Part shown: positions 15,463 through 24,401 of the stretch, piece after piece
Layout of the letters: each line of letters begins with the position of its first letter
Position numbering within the stretch: position 1 is the first letter of the stretch
Made by a program: the position numbers and the translations under genes
Source of the DNA: Acuticoccus kalidii
GTDB taxonomy: Bacteria; Pseudomonadota; Alphaproteobacteria; Rhizobiales; Amorphaceae
DNA length: 64,000 nucleotides
Assembly: GCF_021556395.1 (NCBI RefSeq)
Contig: NZ_JAKGCS010000036.1
Span: forward strand, 434,001 to 498,000
Direction of reading: 5' to 3'
Notes under the pieces: model-generated
Told to the model about the DNA's origin: nothing
Seen by the model: only the letters and a program-made list of their open reading frames with translations
The model's database searches: none

Positions 15463-17238
15463 CTATCGGTCCCCTTGCGGACCCTTGACCGCATCGCGCA
15501 CCTCGGCTGCGTGTTGCATCAGGGTTTCCGGGTCGGTCTGGGCCTCCCCCTCCATCAGCATTGCGAGAAGCGGCGGCTTTTTCTCCGGGATCGGGGGCGG
15601 GCCGCCGCCGACGATCGGGCCGGAGAGCGGGTCTGGCCGCGCTTTGTCGGCGCCGCCGACGGCGATCGAGATGAGGCTGACGCCGCGGCTCGGGCCGAGA
15701 TAGGTCAGCGGCAGAGCCGAAGGGCGTTCGCCGATCGGGGCGCGCAGACCCGCCGTCTCGAACGGGTTGGGGATCGGCTGGGCCGGGGAGGGCGTCCAGT
15801 CGGGCGGGGCGAAATCGGCCGGCGTCACCATCGCGCGTTCGGTGAGCGTCGCCTTGCGGGTCGGGTGCTGATGCGGCGCCATCGCGGGGAAGGGGCTCGT
15901 CCAGTCTTCCGGACGCAGCTCCGCGTCGGCGAATTGGCGCGGGGGCATGCCGTCGGTTTCGACATCGGGGCTCGCGCTGCCGGCGAGCGTCTCGGCGTCG
16001 GCATTTTCGTCCAGCAGGTCGTCCGAGGGGGCGCTGCCCTCTTCGAGCGGCGCCGTCGCCGTGCCTTCGAGGGGCTGGCTCACCGTGCCTTCGAGCGCAT
16101 CGGCCGGCGTGTCGTCGGCCAGCGTCGCCGTCCCGCGGGTCGCGGCGAGGATCTTGCGCTTTTCCGCGTCGCGGTCCTTTTCCTTGGCGAGGAAGGCGAG
16201 GAGGGCGACGCGCTGGCGCTCGACCTCTTCGACGGTCGCGACGGTCCCCTCGTCATAGCGGGTCTCGGGACGCCGCGCGCCGCAGACCTCGCTGCGTCGA
16301 TCGGCGACCTCGCTCGTCGCGGCCGGTTCCATCTCGGCGACGGTCCCCATCGGCGGGCGCTCGCCGGTCACCACCGCGAGGGAGAGGCGGGCGTCCATGT
16401 CGTCGAACCCGTCGAGGGCGACGACGCCGCCATTCTCGACGGCTTGGAAGCCCTTTTCGAGAAGCTCGGCGGTCCGCTGGTCGCGCTCATGCGAGGTGAG
16501 GCCGCCGAGGACCACGGCACCGAGGCGCCGCCCGTCACGGGTCGCGGATGCGGCGAGGTTGAAGCCGGACGCGCAGATGAAGCCCGTCTTCATCCCGTCC
16601 GCACCGGGAAAGCGGCGGATCAGGGCGTTGTGGTTGCGCATCTGCTTGTTGCCGAGCCGCACGCCGCCCATCGAGAAGAAATCGGCGCGGTCCGGAAAGT
16701 CGCGCTGGAGCGCCATCATCAGAAGGGCGATGTCGCGCGCGCTGGTGAATTGCTTGGTGTTGGGCAGGCCATGGGGATTGTCGAACTGGCTCGCCGTCAT
16801 GTCGAGCTTGGCGGCGGTGGCGTTCATCCGGTCGACGAATTCGCCCTGCGTGCCGCCGACCGCCTCGGCGAGCGCGACGGACACGTCGTTCGCCGATTTG
16901 GTCAGAATGATCCGCAGCGCGGTCTCGACGGTGATCACCGTGCCGATCGCAAAGCCCATGCGGCTCGGCGGCTGCTGGTGGGCCTGGGGCGAGATCCGGA
17001 CCGGCGAGGTCATCTTGAGGCGGCCCTCGCGGATCGCCTCGAAGGTGACGTAAGTCGTCATCAGCTTGGTGATGGAGGCCGGATACCACGGGCGCGTCGC
17101 CTCGTGCTCGGCGATCACCTCGCCGGTGCCCATGTCGAACAGCAGATAGGCGCCCACCTCGGCCCGCGCCGTGAGGGGCGCGACCGTTCCGAGACATGCG
17201 AGCACCACCGCAAGGCTGACTGCGTGGCGTTTCAGCAA
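15463..17238 (-). CDS. D-alanyl-D-alanine carboxypeptidase (DacA/S11 family) with long C-terminal tail
   Basis: The 591-residue protein carries a Sec signal peptide (RHAVSLAVVLACLGTVAPLTARA) and an S11 peptidase domain. The three active motifs are SITK (Ser about 55), SAN (in LTKSANDVSV) and KTG (in DGMKTGF). It should trim the terminal D-Ala of peptidoglycan pentapeptides in the periplasm. After about residue 300 comes a long acidic, Pro-rich, probably disordered tail without a recognised PBP5 C-domain or amphipathic anchor. The start is inferred as TTG at 17238 with GGGAGG seven bases upstream; no in-frame ATG fits before the signal peptide. Confidence 0.88.
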   Translation of the reverse strand: MLKRHAVSLAVVLACLGTVAPLTARAEVGAYLLFDMGTGEVIAEHEATRPWYPASITKLMTTYVTFEAIREGRLKMTSPVRISPQAHQQPPSRMGFAIGTVITVETALRIILTKSANDVSVALAEAVGGTQGEFVDRMNATAAKLDMTASQFDNPHGLPNTKQFTSARDIALLMMALQRDFPDRADFFSMGGVRLGNKQMRNHNALIRRFPGADGMKTGFICASGFNLAASATRDGRRLGAVVLGGLTSHERDQRTAELLEKGFQAVENGGVVALDGFDDMDARLSLAVVTGERPPMGTVAEMEPAATSEVADRRSEVCGARRPETRYDEGTVATVEEVERQRVALLAFLAKEKDRDAEKRKILAATRGTATLADDTPADALEGTVSQPLEGTATAPLEEGSAPSDDLLDENADAETLAGSASPDVETDGMPPRQFADAELRPEDWTSPFPAMAPHQHPTRKATLTERAMVTPADFAPPDWTPSPAQPIPNPFETAGLRAPIGERPSALPLTYLGPSRGVSLISIAVGGADKARPDPLSGPIVGGGPPPIPEKKPPLLAMLMEGEAQTDPETLMQHAAEVRDAVKGPQGDR

Positions 17239-17513
17239 CTCATTGCCTCCCGCGCTGGACTGCCGGTCGCCGACGCGCCGCCCGATCGGACGGCTGCGTG
17301 CGCGCGACGACGGCGTCGGCCGGATTCCGTCGACACGGCCGATCGTGGCCGTCCGCGCCGCACGGACGTCATGCGGCGATCGGACGGTGTCGATCAACCG
17401 TCGCCCGAAGAATAATCGACGTGACGCCGAGATGAAATCGTCGCGGCTTCATTCGCGTCATCCCGGCGCAACGAACCGTCTCGGCAATCTTTAAGGGGTT
17501 TCGCCGGCCGATT

Positions 17514-17993
17514 TCAACCGCCGCGGGCGGCCGCGACGCCCTTGCGGGCGAGCGCGTCGGCGCGTTCGTTCTCGGGATGGCCGGCATGGCCCTTCACCCA
17601 GTGCCAGGCGACGTCATGACGCTCGGTCAGGTCCGAGAGCGCGCGCCAGAGGTCGTCATTCTTCACCGGTTTTTTCGTCGACGTCATCCAATTGTTGCGC
17701 TTCCATTTCGGAAGCCACTCGGTGATGCCCTGCCGGACATACTGGGAGTCGGTGTAGATATCGACGTGGACGCGCCGCTTCAGCGCTTCGAGCGCGCGGA
17801 TGGCCGCGGTCAGCTCCATCCGGTTGTTGGTGGTGTGCGCCTCGCCGCCGAAGAGCTCCTTCTCGTGCCCGTCATAGGCGAGGATGACGCCCCAGCCGCC
17901 CGGACCCGGATTGCCGCTGCACGCTCCGTCGGTGAACACCGTGACGCGCTTCTTGGCCGCAGGCGCGGCGCGCTCCGTCTCCGTGGCGCTCAT
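17514..17993 (-). CDS. rnhA: Ribonuclease HI
   Basis: The 159-residue protein degrades RNA in RNA-DNA hybrids. Catalytic residues sit in [15 protein letters not shown] (Asp), [13 protein letters not shown] (Glu), [11 protein letters not shown] (Asp) and [14 protein letters not shown] (His/Asp). The full-length E. coli-type layout is present, with a short N-terminal extension ([15 protein letters not shown]). It is last in the ispH-thrB-rnhA operon, 45 bases after thrB. Confidence 0.95.
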   Translation of the reverse strand: MSATETERAAPAAKKRVTVFTDGACSGNPGPGGWGVILAYDGHEKELFGGEAHTTNNRMELTAAIRALEALKRRVHVDIYTDSQYVRQGITEWLPKWKRNNWMTSTKKPVKNDDLWRALSDLTERHDVAWHWVKGHAGHPENERADALARKGVAAARGG

Positions 17994-18038
17994 CGCGCGG
18001 CACCCGTCCGCAACATGCCGCGCGTCATTCGGCCCGCG

Positions 18039-19004
18039 TCAGAAATCGACGCCGTATTCGGCCGCGCTGCGCACGCGCTGGTGAAAGCGGAGACGGTCAT
18101 AATACGGCGTCGGATCCTTCGGTGTGACGAGCGCGTTTTCGGGCACCCGCAGCCAGTCGTGCAGCCGCGTCAGGCAGAAGCGCAAGGCGGCCCCGCGGCA
18201 CAGGATCGGCAGCGCGTCCTTTTCGGCGCGGGAGAGCGAGCGCACGGCCTCGTAACCCGTGACCATGGCGTGAGCCTTCGTCACGTTGAAGGCGCCGTCT
18301 TTCTCGAAGCACCAGGCGTTGAGGCAGATCGCGAGATCGTAGACGAGGATGTCGTTGCAGGCGAAATAAAAGTCGATGAAGCCGGACAGTTGCCGCCCGA
18401 CATAAAAAACGTTGTCGGGGAAAAGATCGGCGTGGATGACGCCGGTCTCGAGCGCGGTCGGCCATTCGGCCTGGAGCGCTTCGAGTTCGGCATCGACGAC
18501 GGCGGTGATGCCGGGGACGACGCTATCGGCCGTCTCGCGCGATTCGGCGAACAGCGGCGCCCAGGCCGCGAGGCCGAGCGCGTTGGGCCGCTCCATCCCG
18601 AAATCGGCGGTCGCGAGGTGGAGCGCGGCGAGGCCGCGCCCGAGCTCGGCGCAATGGACCGGCGTCGGCTTGTCACAGGCAATCCCGTCGAGAAAGGTCA
18701 CCATCGCCGCGTGCCGGCCGCACAAGGTGGCGAGGAGCGATCCGTCACGCCGGCGGATCGGCTGCGGGGCGGAGAGGCCCCGCATTGCGAGATGATCCAT
18801 CAGGCGCAGAAAAAACGGCAGATCCCGCGCCTCGACCCGCTGTTCGTAGAGCGTGAGGATGAACGTCCCGGTGGTGGTGCGGACGAGATAATTGGTGTTT
18901 TCCACCCCTTCGGCGATGCCTTTTGCCGAAAGAAGCTCGCCGACGTCATAGTCGGCGAGAAAGGCGACGAGCGAGGCGTCGTCGACCGCAGTATAGACCG
19001 CCAT
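18039..19004 (-). CDS. thrB: Homoserine kinase (ThrB, aminoglycoside-phosphotransferase fold)
   Basis: The 321-residue protein phosphorylates homoserine in threonine synthesis. It belongs to the APH/choline-kinase-like family rather than the GHMP kinases. Typical segments are GVENTNYLVRTTTGTFILTL for nucleotide binding, GVIHADLFPDNVFY for the catalytic loop (Asp), and FIDFYFACNDILVYDLA for the metal-binding Asp. It starts at ATG 19004, 12 bases after the ispH stop, so the two are cotranscribed. Confidence 0.93.
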   Translation of the reverse strand: MAVYTAVDDASLVAFLADYDVGELLSAKGIAEGVENTNYLVRTTTGTFILTLYEQRVEARDLPFFLRLMDHLAMRGLSAPQPIRRRDGSLLATLCGRHAAMVTFLDGIACDKPTPVHCAELGRGLAALHLATADFGMERPNALGLAAWAPLFAESRETADSVVPGITAVVDAELEALQAEWPTALETGVIHADLFPDNVFYVGRQLSGFIDFYFACNDILVYDLAICLNAWCFEKDGAFNVTKAHAMVTGYEAVRSLSRAEKDALPILCRGAALRFCLTRLHDWLRVPENALVTPKDPTPYYDRLRFHQRVRSAAEYGVDF

Positions 19005-19016
19005 GGTTCCAGCCGA

Positions 19017-20012
19017 TCAGGAGGTTGCGAGAGCCTTTTCGGCAGGCGTGGCGGAGACATCGGAATCGCGCAGCGGCCGGGGCAGGGGAAAGGAGATCGT
19101 CTCTTCGGCGAGACGGACGGTTTCGAGCGAGAGCTCGAAGTGTTCGGAAAAGGCTTCGAGCACCTCTTCGACCAGCGTTTCCGGGGCCGAAGCGCCCGCG
19201 GTGATGCCGATCGTGTCGATGCCGCGATAGGTCGAGATGTCGATCTCGGCCGCGCGCTGGATGAGGTTGGCGCGCTTGCACCCCGCCCGCAACGCCACTT
19301 CGCGCAGCCGCTGCGAGTTCGACGAATTCGGCGCCCCGACGATGATCATCGCATCGCAATCGGGCGCGACGTGCTTCACCGCCTCCTGACGGTTCGTCGT
19401 CGCATAGCAGATGTCGTCTTTGTGAGGGCTCACAATGTTGGGGAAACGATCTTTCAGCGCCGCGACGATGTCGCGCGTGTCGTCGACGGAAAGGGTGGTC
19501 TGGCTGATCCAGGCGAGATTGTTCTCGTCCCGCGGCTCGAGCCGCATGACGTCGCCCACGGTTTCGATCAGCGTCACGACCCCCTCGGGAAGCTGACCCA
19601 TCGTGCCGACGACTTCCGGGTGGCCCTTGTGGCCGATGAGCAGAATGTCGCGCCCGCGGCGATAATGAAGCTCGGCTTCCTTGTGGACCTTCGAGACCAG
19701 CGGGCAGGTGGCGTCGAGATAGAAGAAATTGCGCGCGACCGCGTCCGATTTCACCTCTTTCGGCACCCCGTGCGCTGAAAAGATCACCGGCCGGTCCTCG
19801 ACCTCGATCTCTTCGAGCTCCTCTACGAAAATCGCTCCGCGCTTCTCCAGCGAGGCGACGACGAATCGGTTATGCACGATCTCATGACGCACGTAGACGG
19901 GCGCGCCATACCGCTGGAGCGCAAGCTCAACGATTTGGATCGCACGGTCGACGCCCGCGCAGAAGCCGCGCGGCGCGCATAGGATGACGTTCAGCTTGGG
20001 ACGCTCGCTCAT
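19017..20012 (-). CDS. ispH: 4-hydroxy-3-methylbut-2-enyl diphosphate reductase
   Basis: The 331-residue [4Fe-4S] enzyme performs the last step of the MEP isoprenoid pathway. Three cluster cysteines are visible in [19 protein letters not shown] (first Cys), [15 protein letters not shown] and the later [10 protein letters not shown]. The E and T residues of [10 protein letters not shown] and the NSSNSQRL phosphate site are present. I chose the ATG at 20012 (MSERPKLNV); 39 further upstream residues are not family-like. It is first in the ispH-thrB-rnhA operon and divergent from a lipoprotein gene. Confidence 0.95.
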   Translation of the reverse strand: MSERPKLNVILCAPRGFCAGVDRAIQIVELALQRYGAPVYVRHEIVHNRFVVASLEKRGAIFVEELEEIEVEDRPVIFSAHGVPKEVKSDAVARNFFYLDATCPLVSKVHKEAELHYRRGRDILLIGHKGHPEVVGTMGQLPEGVVTLIETVGDVMRLEPRDENNLAWISQTTLSVDDTRDIVAALKDRFPNIVSPHKDDICYATTNRQEAVKHVAPDCDAMIIVGAPNSSNSQRLREVALRAGCKRANLIQRAAEIDISTYRGIDTIGITAGASAPETLVEEVLEAFSEHFELSLETVRLAEETISFPLPRPLRDSDVSATPAEKALATS

Positions 20013-20093
20013 GTCCGCGCCGCTCCGCATTGCAATGGCCACACGCTCAGTCATAGAGGAGGCTAGGGTAGTGAAGTCAAGGATCGCCGATCG

Positions 20094-20702
20094 ATGGGTA
20101 TGCGTGTGGCGGTGAGAACTCTTCGACATATGATGGGCCAGAAACTGAATTCAGTGCGCGCGATTGGCGCAGCAATCTTGATCGCGGGCGGCCTTGCCGC
20201 CTGCAATTCGAGCTCCGGCGTCGAATCGGCGAGCCAGGAGCCAGCAGAAACCGCGCTCGGACAATTTTTTCGTGGGACGAGCGCCGAGCCGACGACGATC
20301 GATCCGGAGCTGATGCGCGGACCGGTCGCCTGTCCGACGGTCAGCATCCTGTCCGGGACCGAGGTCGTCCGCCGCGATGACGGGACGGAGACGCCCGAGG
20401 GCCTGCGCTGGCAAGCCTCGATCGTCCGCACCGCGCGCGAGTGCGAACGCGGCGAGGGAGAGGCGATTACCCTGCGAATCGGCGTCTCCGGGCGCGTCGT
20501 GGCGGGGCCGAAGGGCGCGCCCGAGGTCGTGGAGCTTCCGGTGCGGATCGCGGTCCGCGAAGGGGAGACCGTGAGCTATAGCCGCGTCCACAATGTCCGG
20601 GTGACGATGTCGGGCGTGTCGCAATCCTGGGCCTATGTCGATGGGCCCATCCCGATTGCGGCGCCGGGCTCGGCTCAGATCGTGGTCGGGTTCGACAGCT
20701 AG
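20094..20702 (+). CDS. Putative lipoprotein of unknown function
   Basis: The 202-residue protein has a type II signal peptide with the lipobox GLAAC (Cys about 37), followed by a Ser-rich linker. The remaining 150 residues contain [15 protein letters not shown] and [17 protein letters not shown], which look like a beta-rich domain with three cysteines in total. Similar alphaproteobacterial envelope lipoproteins are uncharacterised. The start at 20094 has AAGGAT eight bases upstream; in-frame ATGs at 20130 and 20133 would give a more normal signal length. Function unknown. Confidence 0.75.
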   Translation: MGMRVAVRTLRHMMGQKLNSVRAIGAAILIAGGLAACNSSSGVESASQEPAETALGQFFRGTSAEPTTIDPELMRGPVACPTVSILSGTEVVRRDDGTETPEGLRWQASIVRTARECERGEGEAITLRIGVSGRVVAGPKGAPEVVELPVRIAVREGETVSYSRVHNVRVTMSGVSQSWAYVDGPIPIAAPGSAQIVVGFDS

Positions 20703-20712
20703 CGCCTTGCCG

Positions 20713-20740
20713 GATGCGGCCGGATCGATCCGGCCGCATC
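20713..20740. terminator. Perfect 28-bp palindrome after the lipoprotein gene
   Basis: GATGCGGCCGGATC is followed by its exact complement. It lies 11 bases after the stop codon and has no T-run. It is probably a transcript-end hairpin or a protein site. Confidence 0.5.
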
Positions 20741-20772
20741 TGGGGACCGACGGCCCGGAACGCGCGTCTCAC

Positions 20773-20800
20773 TTGACAGTGCCGCGTCAGCCCATAGTGT
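20773..20800 (+). promoter_or_regulatory. Probable promoter of the glycine cleavage operon
   Basis: A perfect TTGACA (-35) at 20773-20778 is followed, 14-16 bases on, by weak -10 candidates (CATAGT or TAGTGT). The spacing would put the transcript start a few bases before the riboswitch. Confidence 0.5.
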
Positions 20801-20805
20801 TGGGC

Positions 20806-20990
20806 TGCACACGCGGGAGAGACCGCCATTGGCGGCGCCGAAGGAGCAACGGCCCGGAAACTCTCAGGCAAAAGGACCGCGTGCGCTAAGACATTCTGGA
20901 AAGCGGTGGCCCAAGCAGGCCGCCCACCGAAGGAGTAGCCGCGGGTGAGCCCGTGGGAAATCTCTCAGGTGCCATGACAGAAGGGCAGTG
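20806..20990 (+). promoter_or_regulatory. Tandem glycine riboswitch (gcvT leader)
   Basis: Two consecutive glycine aptamers are visible. The first (about 20806-20885) has the GGGAGAG, GCCGAAGGAGCAA and AAACTCTCAGGCAAAAGGAC landmarks. The second (about 20890-20990) has TCTGGAAAGCGG, ACCGAAGGAGTAGC and AAATCTCTCAGGTGCCATGACAG. This is the standard tandem design that turns on glycine catabolic genes when glycine is abundant. No clear terminator separates it from gcvT, whose GGAGG lies about 40 bases on, so control at translation initiation is plausible but not shown. Confidence 0.96.
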
Positions 20991-21035
20991 TGCGGCAACG
21001 GCCGCGCACGCTTCGTCATGGGCTTTGGAGGATGC

Positions 21036-22169
21036 GTGGCTAATCCGACCGATCACGGCGCCGAGGCGCTGAAAACGACTCCGCTCACCAGCCGTCACCA
21101 GGCGGCCGGGGCGCGCATGGTGCCGTTCGCCGGCTACTCGATGCCGCTCCAGTACGAGGGGATCGTCGCCGAGCATAAAGCGACGCGCGAAAATGCCGGC
21201 CTCTTCGACGTGTCGCACATGGGCCAGATCCTGCTGACCGAATCGCGCCCCGGCGCGGCGGCGGCCTGGCTCGAAAAGCTCACCCCGTCCGACATTGCGG
21301 GCCTCGCCGAAGGTCAGGCGCGTTACACCGTCCTCACCAATGAGGCGGGCGGCGTCGTCGACGATCTCATCATCACCCGCTTCGGCGACACGTTCCGCCT
21401 CGTCGTGAACGGCGCGCGCCGCGCCGCGGTCGCCGCCCATTTCGAGACATATGCCGATCCCGACGTGCGCATCGCGCCGCTCGATCGGGCGCTGATCGCG
21501 CTCCAGGGGCCGGCGGCGGAAGCCGTGCTCGCCCCGCATGTCAACTCGCCGATCGGCGAGCTGTCCTTCATGCACGCCATCGAAACGACCGCCTTCGGCG
21601 CGGGCGCGATGGTGTCGCGCTGCGGCTATACCGGCGAAGACGGCTTCGAAATCTCCCTCCCCAACGAGACCGCGGGCGAGGCGTGGGACGCGCTCGTCGG
21701 CGACGATCGGGTCAGCCCCGTCGGGCTCGGCGCGCGCGACACGCTGCGCCTCGAGGCCGGGCTCTGCCTCTACGGCCAAGATCTCGACGAGACGATCAGC
21801 CCGATCGAAGCCTCGCTCCTGTGGATTATTCCGAAGGCGCGCCGCACCGAAGGCGGCTTTCTCGGCGAGGCGCGCATTCTGAAGGAAATCGCCGACAAGC
21901 CCGCCCGCAAGCGGGTCGGCCTCGCCGTCGAGGGCCGCGTGCCGGTCCGTTCCGGCGCGCCGATCGCGCTCGACGGGGCCGAGATCGGCACGGTCACCTC
22001 CGGCGGCGTCGGTCCGAGCGTCGGCGCGCCGATCGCCATGGGCTTCGTGCCCCCCGAACATGCCGCGACAGGCACGCGCCTTGCCGCAATCGTGCGGGGC
22101 AAGAGCGTCGACGTCAGCGTCGCGAAACTTCCCTTTCTGGCCTCCCGCACGAAACGCAAGGGCAACTGA
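21036..22169 (+). CDS. gcvT: Glycine cleavage system T protein (aminomethyltransferase)
   Basis: The product, about 377 residues, transfers the methylene group from aminomethyl-lipoyl GcvH to tetrahydrofolate. Family motifs are RMVPFAGYSMPLQYEG, GLFDVSHMGQI, RCGYTGEDGFEISLP and LGARDTLRLEAGLCLYGQDL. The frame is open further upstream. GGAGG at 21027-21031 points to GTG 21036, with ATG 21018 as an alternative. It is the first gene of the riboswitch-controlled operon, three bases before gcvH. Confidence 0.95.
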   Translation: MANPTDHGAEALKTTPLTSRHQAAGARMVPFAGYSMPLQYEGIVAEHKATRENAGLFDVSHMGQILLTESRPGAAAAWLEKLTPSDIAGLAEGQARYTVLTNEAGGVVDDLIITRFGDTFRLVVNGARRAAVAAHFETYADPDVRIAPLDRALIALQGPAAEAVLAPHVNSPIGELSFMHAIETTAFGAGAMVSRCGYTGEDGFEISLPNETAGEAWDALVGDDRVSPVGLGARDTLRLEAGLCLYGQDLDETISPIEASLLWIIPKARRTEGGFLGEARILKEIADKPARKRVGLAVEGRVPVRSGAPIALDGAEIGTVTSGGVGPSVGAPIAMGFVPPEHAATGTRLAAIVRGKSVDVSVAKLPFLASRTKRKGN

Positions 22170-22172
22170 TTC

Positions 22173-22544
22173 ATGAAGCGCTTCACCAAGGATCACGAGT
22201 GGGTCGAGCTCGACGGCGATATTCTCACCGTCGGCATCACCGAGCACGCGCAGGAGGCGCTCGGCGACATCACCTTCGTCGAGCTGCCCGAAGCCGGCCG
22301 GACGCTCGCCGCGGGTGACTCGTTCGCGGTGGTCGAGAGCGTGAAGGCCGCATCCGACGTCTACGCCCCGGTCGCGGGCGAGGTGACGGACGTCAACGCC
22401 GCACTCGACGACAAGCCGGAGCTCGTCAACGACGCGGCCGAGACCGACGGCTGGTTCATTAAGTTGAAGATCGCCGACGCCGGCGCGATCGATGGGCTGA
22501 TGGACCGCGCGGCCTACGATGCGTACCTGAAGACCATCGAATGA
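22173..22544 (+). CDS. gcvH: Glycine cleavage system H protein (lipoyl carrier)
   Basis: The 123-residue protein has the lipoyl attachment lysine (Lys58 in VVESVKAASDVY) and the usual HEWVELDGD start and GDITFVELPE core. It shuttles the aminomethyl group between GcvP and GcvT. Its stop overlaps the start of the NUDIX gene as ATGA, so translation is coupled. Confidence 0.96.
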   Translation: MKRFTKDHEWVELDGDILTVGITEHAQEALGDITFVELPEAGRTLAAGDSFAVVESVKAASDVYAPVAGEVTDVNAALDDKPELVNDAAETDGWFIKLKIADAGAIDGLMDRAAYDAYLKTIE

Positions 22545-22987
22545 CCTCGCCGCGTCTCGCCGCGCGTGCGGTGATCGTGGAGGGCGGCAAGCTCCTCCTG
22601 GTCAACGCATACCCGGACGGCCGCAGCGATCTGTGGTGTGCTCCGGGTGGCGGCGTGACGCGGGGAACGGATCTTCCCACCAACCTCGCCCGCGAGGTCG
22701 AGGAGGAGACGGGCTTGCGGATCGATGTCGGTCCGCTGGTCCTTCTGAACGAATTCCACAATCCGGCCGATGGCTTTCACCAGGTCGATCTCTTCTTTCG
22801 CGCCACCATCCGGTCCGGCGCGATCGATCCGGCCTGGCTCGACCCGGAAGCCGTGGTGACGGAGCGGCGCTTCTTTGCCGAAGCCGAGCTCGCCACCATC
22901 CGCTTCAAGCCCGACAGCCTCGGCCGCGTGGCGTTCCACCCTTCCGACGGCGTCGTCTATGACGGCCTCGAGGAGCTCGTTGTCTAA
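22541..22987 (+). CDS. NUDIX hydrolase inside the gcv operon
   Basis: The 148-residue protein has a NUDIX box [24 protein letters not shown]. Here the REVEEETG metal-binding core is intact, but the first acidic position of the consensus is Thr or the adjacent Asp. It should hydrolyse a nucleoside diphosphate-linked compound; the substrate is unknown. It starts within the last codons of gcvH and ends about 80 bases before gcvPA, so it is an integral member of the glycine-inducible transcript. Confidence 0.88.
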   Translation: MTSPRLAARAVIVEGGKLLLVNAYPDGRSDLWCAPGGGVTRGTDLPTNLAREVEEETGLRIDVGPLVLLNEFHNPADGFHQVDLFFRATIRSGAIDPAWLDPEAVVTERRFFAEAELATIRFKPDSLGRVAFHPSDGVVYDGLEELVV

Positions 22988-23069
22988 GCCTCACGCAAGC
23001 GGCCGGCGCGATGTGCGCCACGCGCCGCGGCGCGAGTGTTCGTTGTCACCGCCCAACGAAGGACGGATC

Positions 23070-24401
23070 ATGCGATATCACCCGCTCACCTCAGACGATC
23101 GTGAGCTGATGCTCTCCCGGATCGGCGTCAAGTCGATCGACGACCTCTTTGTCGACGTGCCCAACGCGCACCTCGTCGAGGGGCTGATGGACCTGCCGAA
23201 GGGCAAGTCGGAAATCGCGGTCGAGCGGCTTCTCGCCAAGATGGCGGGCAAGAACCGCGCGGCCGGCGAGGGCCCCTTCTTCGTCGGGGCCGGCGCCTAT
23301 CGCCACCATGTGCCGGCGAGCGTCGATCACCTCATCCAGCGTTCCGAGTTCCTGACCTCCTACACGCCCTACCAGGCGGAGATCAGCCAGGGGACGCTTC
23401 AGGTCCTCTTCGAGTTCCAGACCCAGGTGGCGCGCCTCACCGGGATGGAGGTCGCCAACGCCTCGATGTATGACGGCTCGACCGCCGCCGCCGAGGCCGT
23501 GATGATGGCCGCGCGCCTCACGCGCCGCGGCAAGGCGATCGTCGCTGGCGGCGTCCACCCGCAATATCGCGACGTGATCGAGACCGTGGCCGTCGGCGTC
23601 GACGTCGAGGCCATGCCGGCCGATCCGACCGCCTCCGAGGACGTGGCGACCAAAATCGATGACAGCATCGCCTGCGTCGTCGTCCAGTCGCCCTCTTTCT
23701 ACGGCCATATCCTGGACCTCAAGCCGATCGCCGAGGCGTGCCACAAGGCGGGCGCGCTGCTCGTCGCGTGCTTTACCGAGGTGGTGGCGCTCGGCGCGAT
23801 CGAGCCGCCGGGGGCGCAGGGCGCCGACATCGTGGTCGGCGAGGGGCAGTCGCTCGGCAATCCGCTGACCTTCGGCGGTCCCTATGTCGGCCTCTTTGCC
23901 GGCCTCAAGAAGCACGTGCGGCAGATGCCGGGCCGCCTCGCGGGCGAAACCGTCGATGCCGACGGCAAGCGCGGCTACACGCTGACGCTCAACACCCGCG
24001 AGCAGCATATCCGCCGCGACAAGGCGACCTCGAACATCTGCACCAATTCGGGGCTCTGTTCGCTCGCCTTCACCATCCACATGACGCTTCTCGGCGAGAC
24101 TGGCCTCACCCGCCTCGCGCGGCTCAATCACGCCAAGGCGATCAAGGCGGCCGACGCGCTGGCGCGCGTGCCGGGTGTCACGGTCCTCAACGAGAGCTTC
24201 TTCAACGAGTTCACCATCAAGGTGCCGGGCGACGCGCACACCGTCATCGAGAAGCTCGCGGAGCGGGATGTTCTCGGCGGCGTTCCCGTCTCGCGGCTCG
24301 ACGAGAAGGCGCCGGGCGACCTCATCGTGGTCGCCGCGACCGAACTCACCACCGACGACGATATCGACGCCTACGCCTCGACCTTGGGAGACGTGTTGTG
24401 A
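23070..24401 (+). CDS. gcvPA: Glycine dehydrogenase (decarboxylating) subunit 1
   Basis: The 443-residue protein is the N-terminal half of the P protein. Segments are [38 protein letters not shown] and [19 protein letters not shown]. With GcvPB it decarboxylates glycine. The start ATG 23070 follows AAGGA. Its stop overlaps the gcvPB GTG start, so the two subunits are translationally coupled. The split is the normal two-gene arrangement, not a frameshift. Confidence 0.95.
   Translation: MRYHPLTSDDRELMLSRIGVKSIDDLFVDVPNAHLVEGLMDLPKGKSEIAVERLLAKMAGKNRAAGEGPFFVGAGAYRHHVPASVDHLIQRSEFLTSYTPYQAEISQGTLQVLFEFQTQVARLTGMEVANASMYDGSTAAAEAVMMAARLTRRGKAIVAGGVHPQYRDVIETVAVGVDVEAMPADPTASEDVATKIDDSIACVVVQSPSFYGHILDLKPIAEACHKAGALLVACFTEVVALGAIEPPGAQGADIVVGEGQSLGNPLTFGGPYVGLFAGLKKHVRQMPGRLAGETVDADGKRGYTLTLNTREQHIRRDKATSNICTNSGLCSLAFTIHMTLLGETGLTRLARLNHAKAIKAADALARVPGVTVLNESFFNEFTIKVPGDAHTVIEKLAERDVLGGVPVSRLDEKAPGDLIVVAATELTTDDDIDAYASTLGDVL

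Noticed and set aside
22541..22987. MutT 8-oxo-dGTPase assignment for the NUDIX gene
   Set aside because: Only the NUDIX box supports it. The altered first acidic position and the gcv context do not justify a MutT name.
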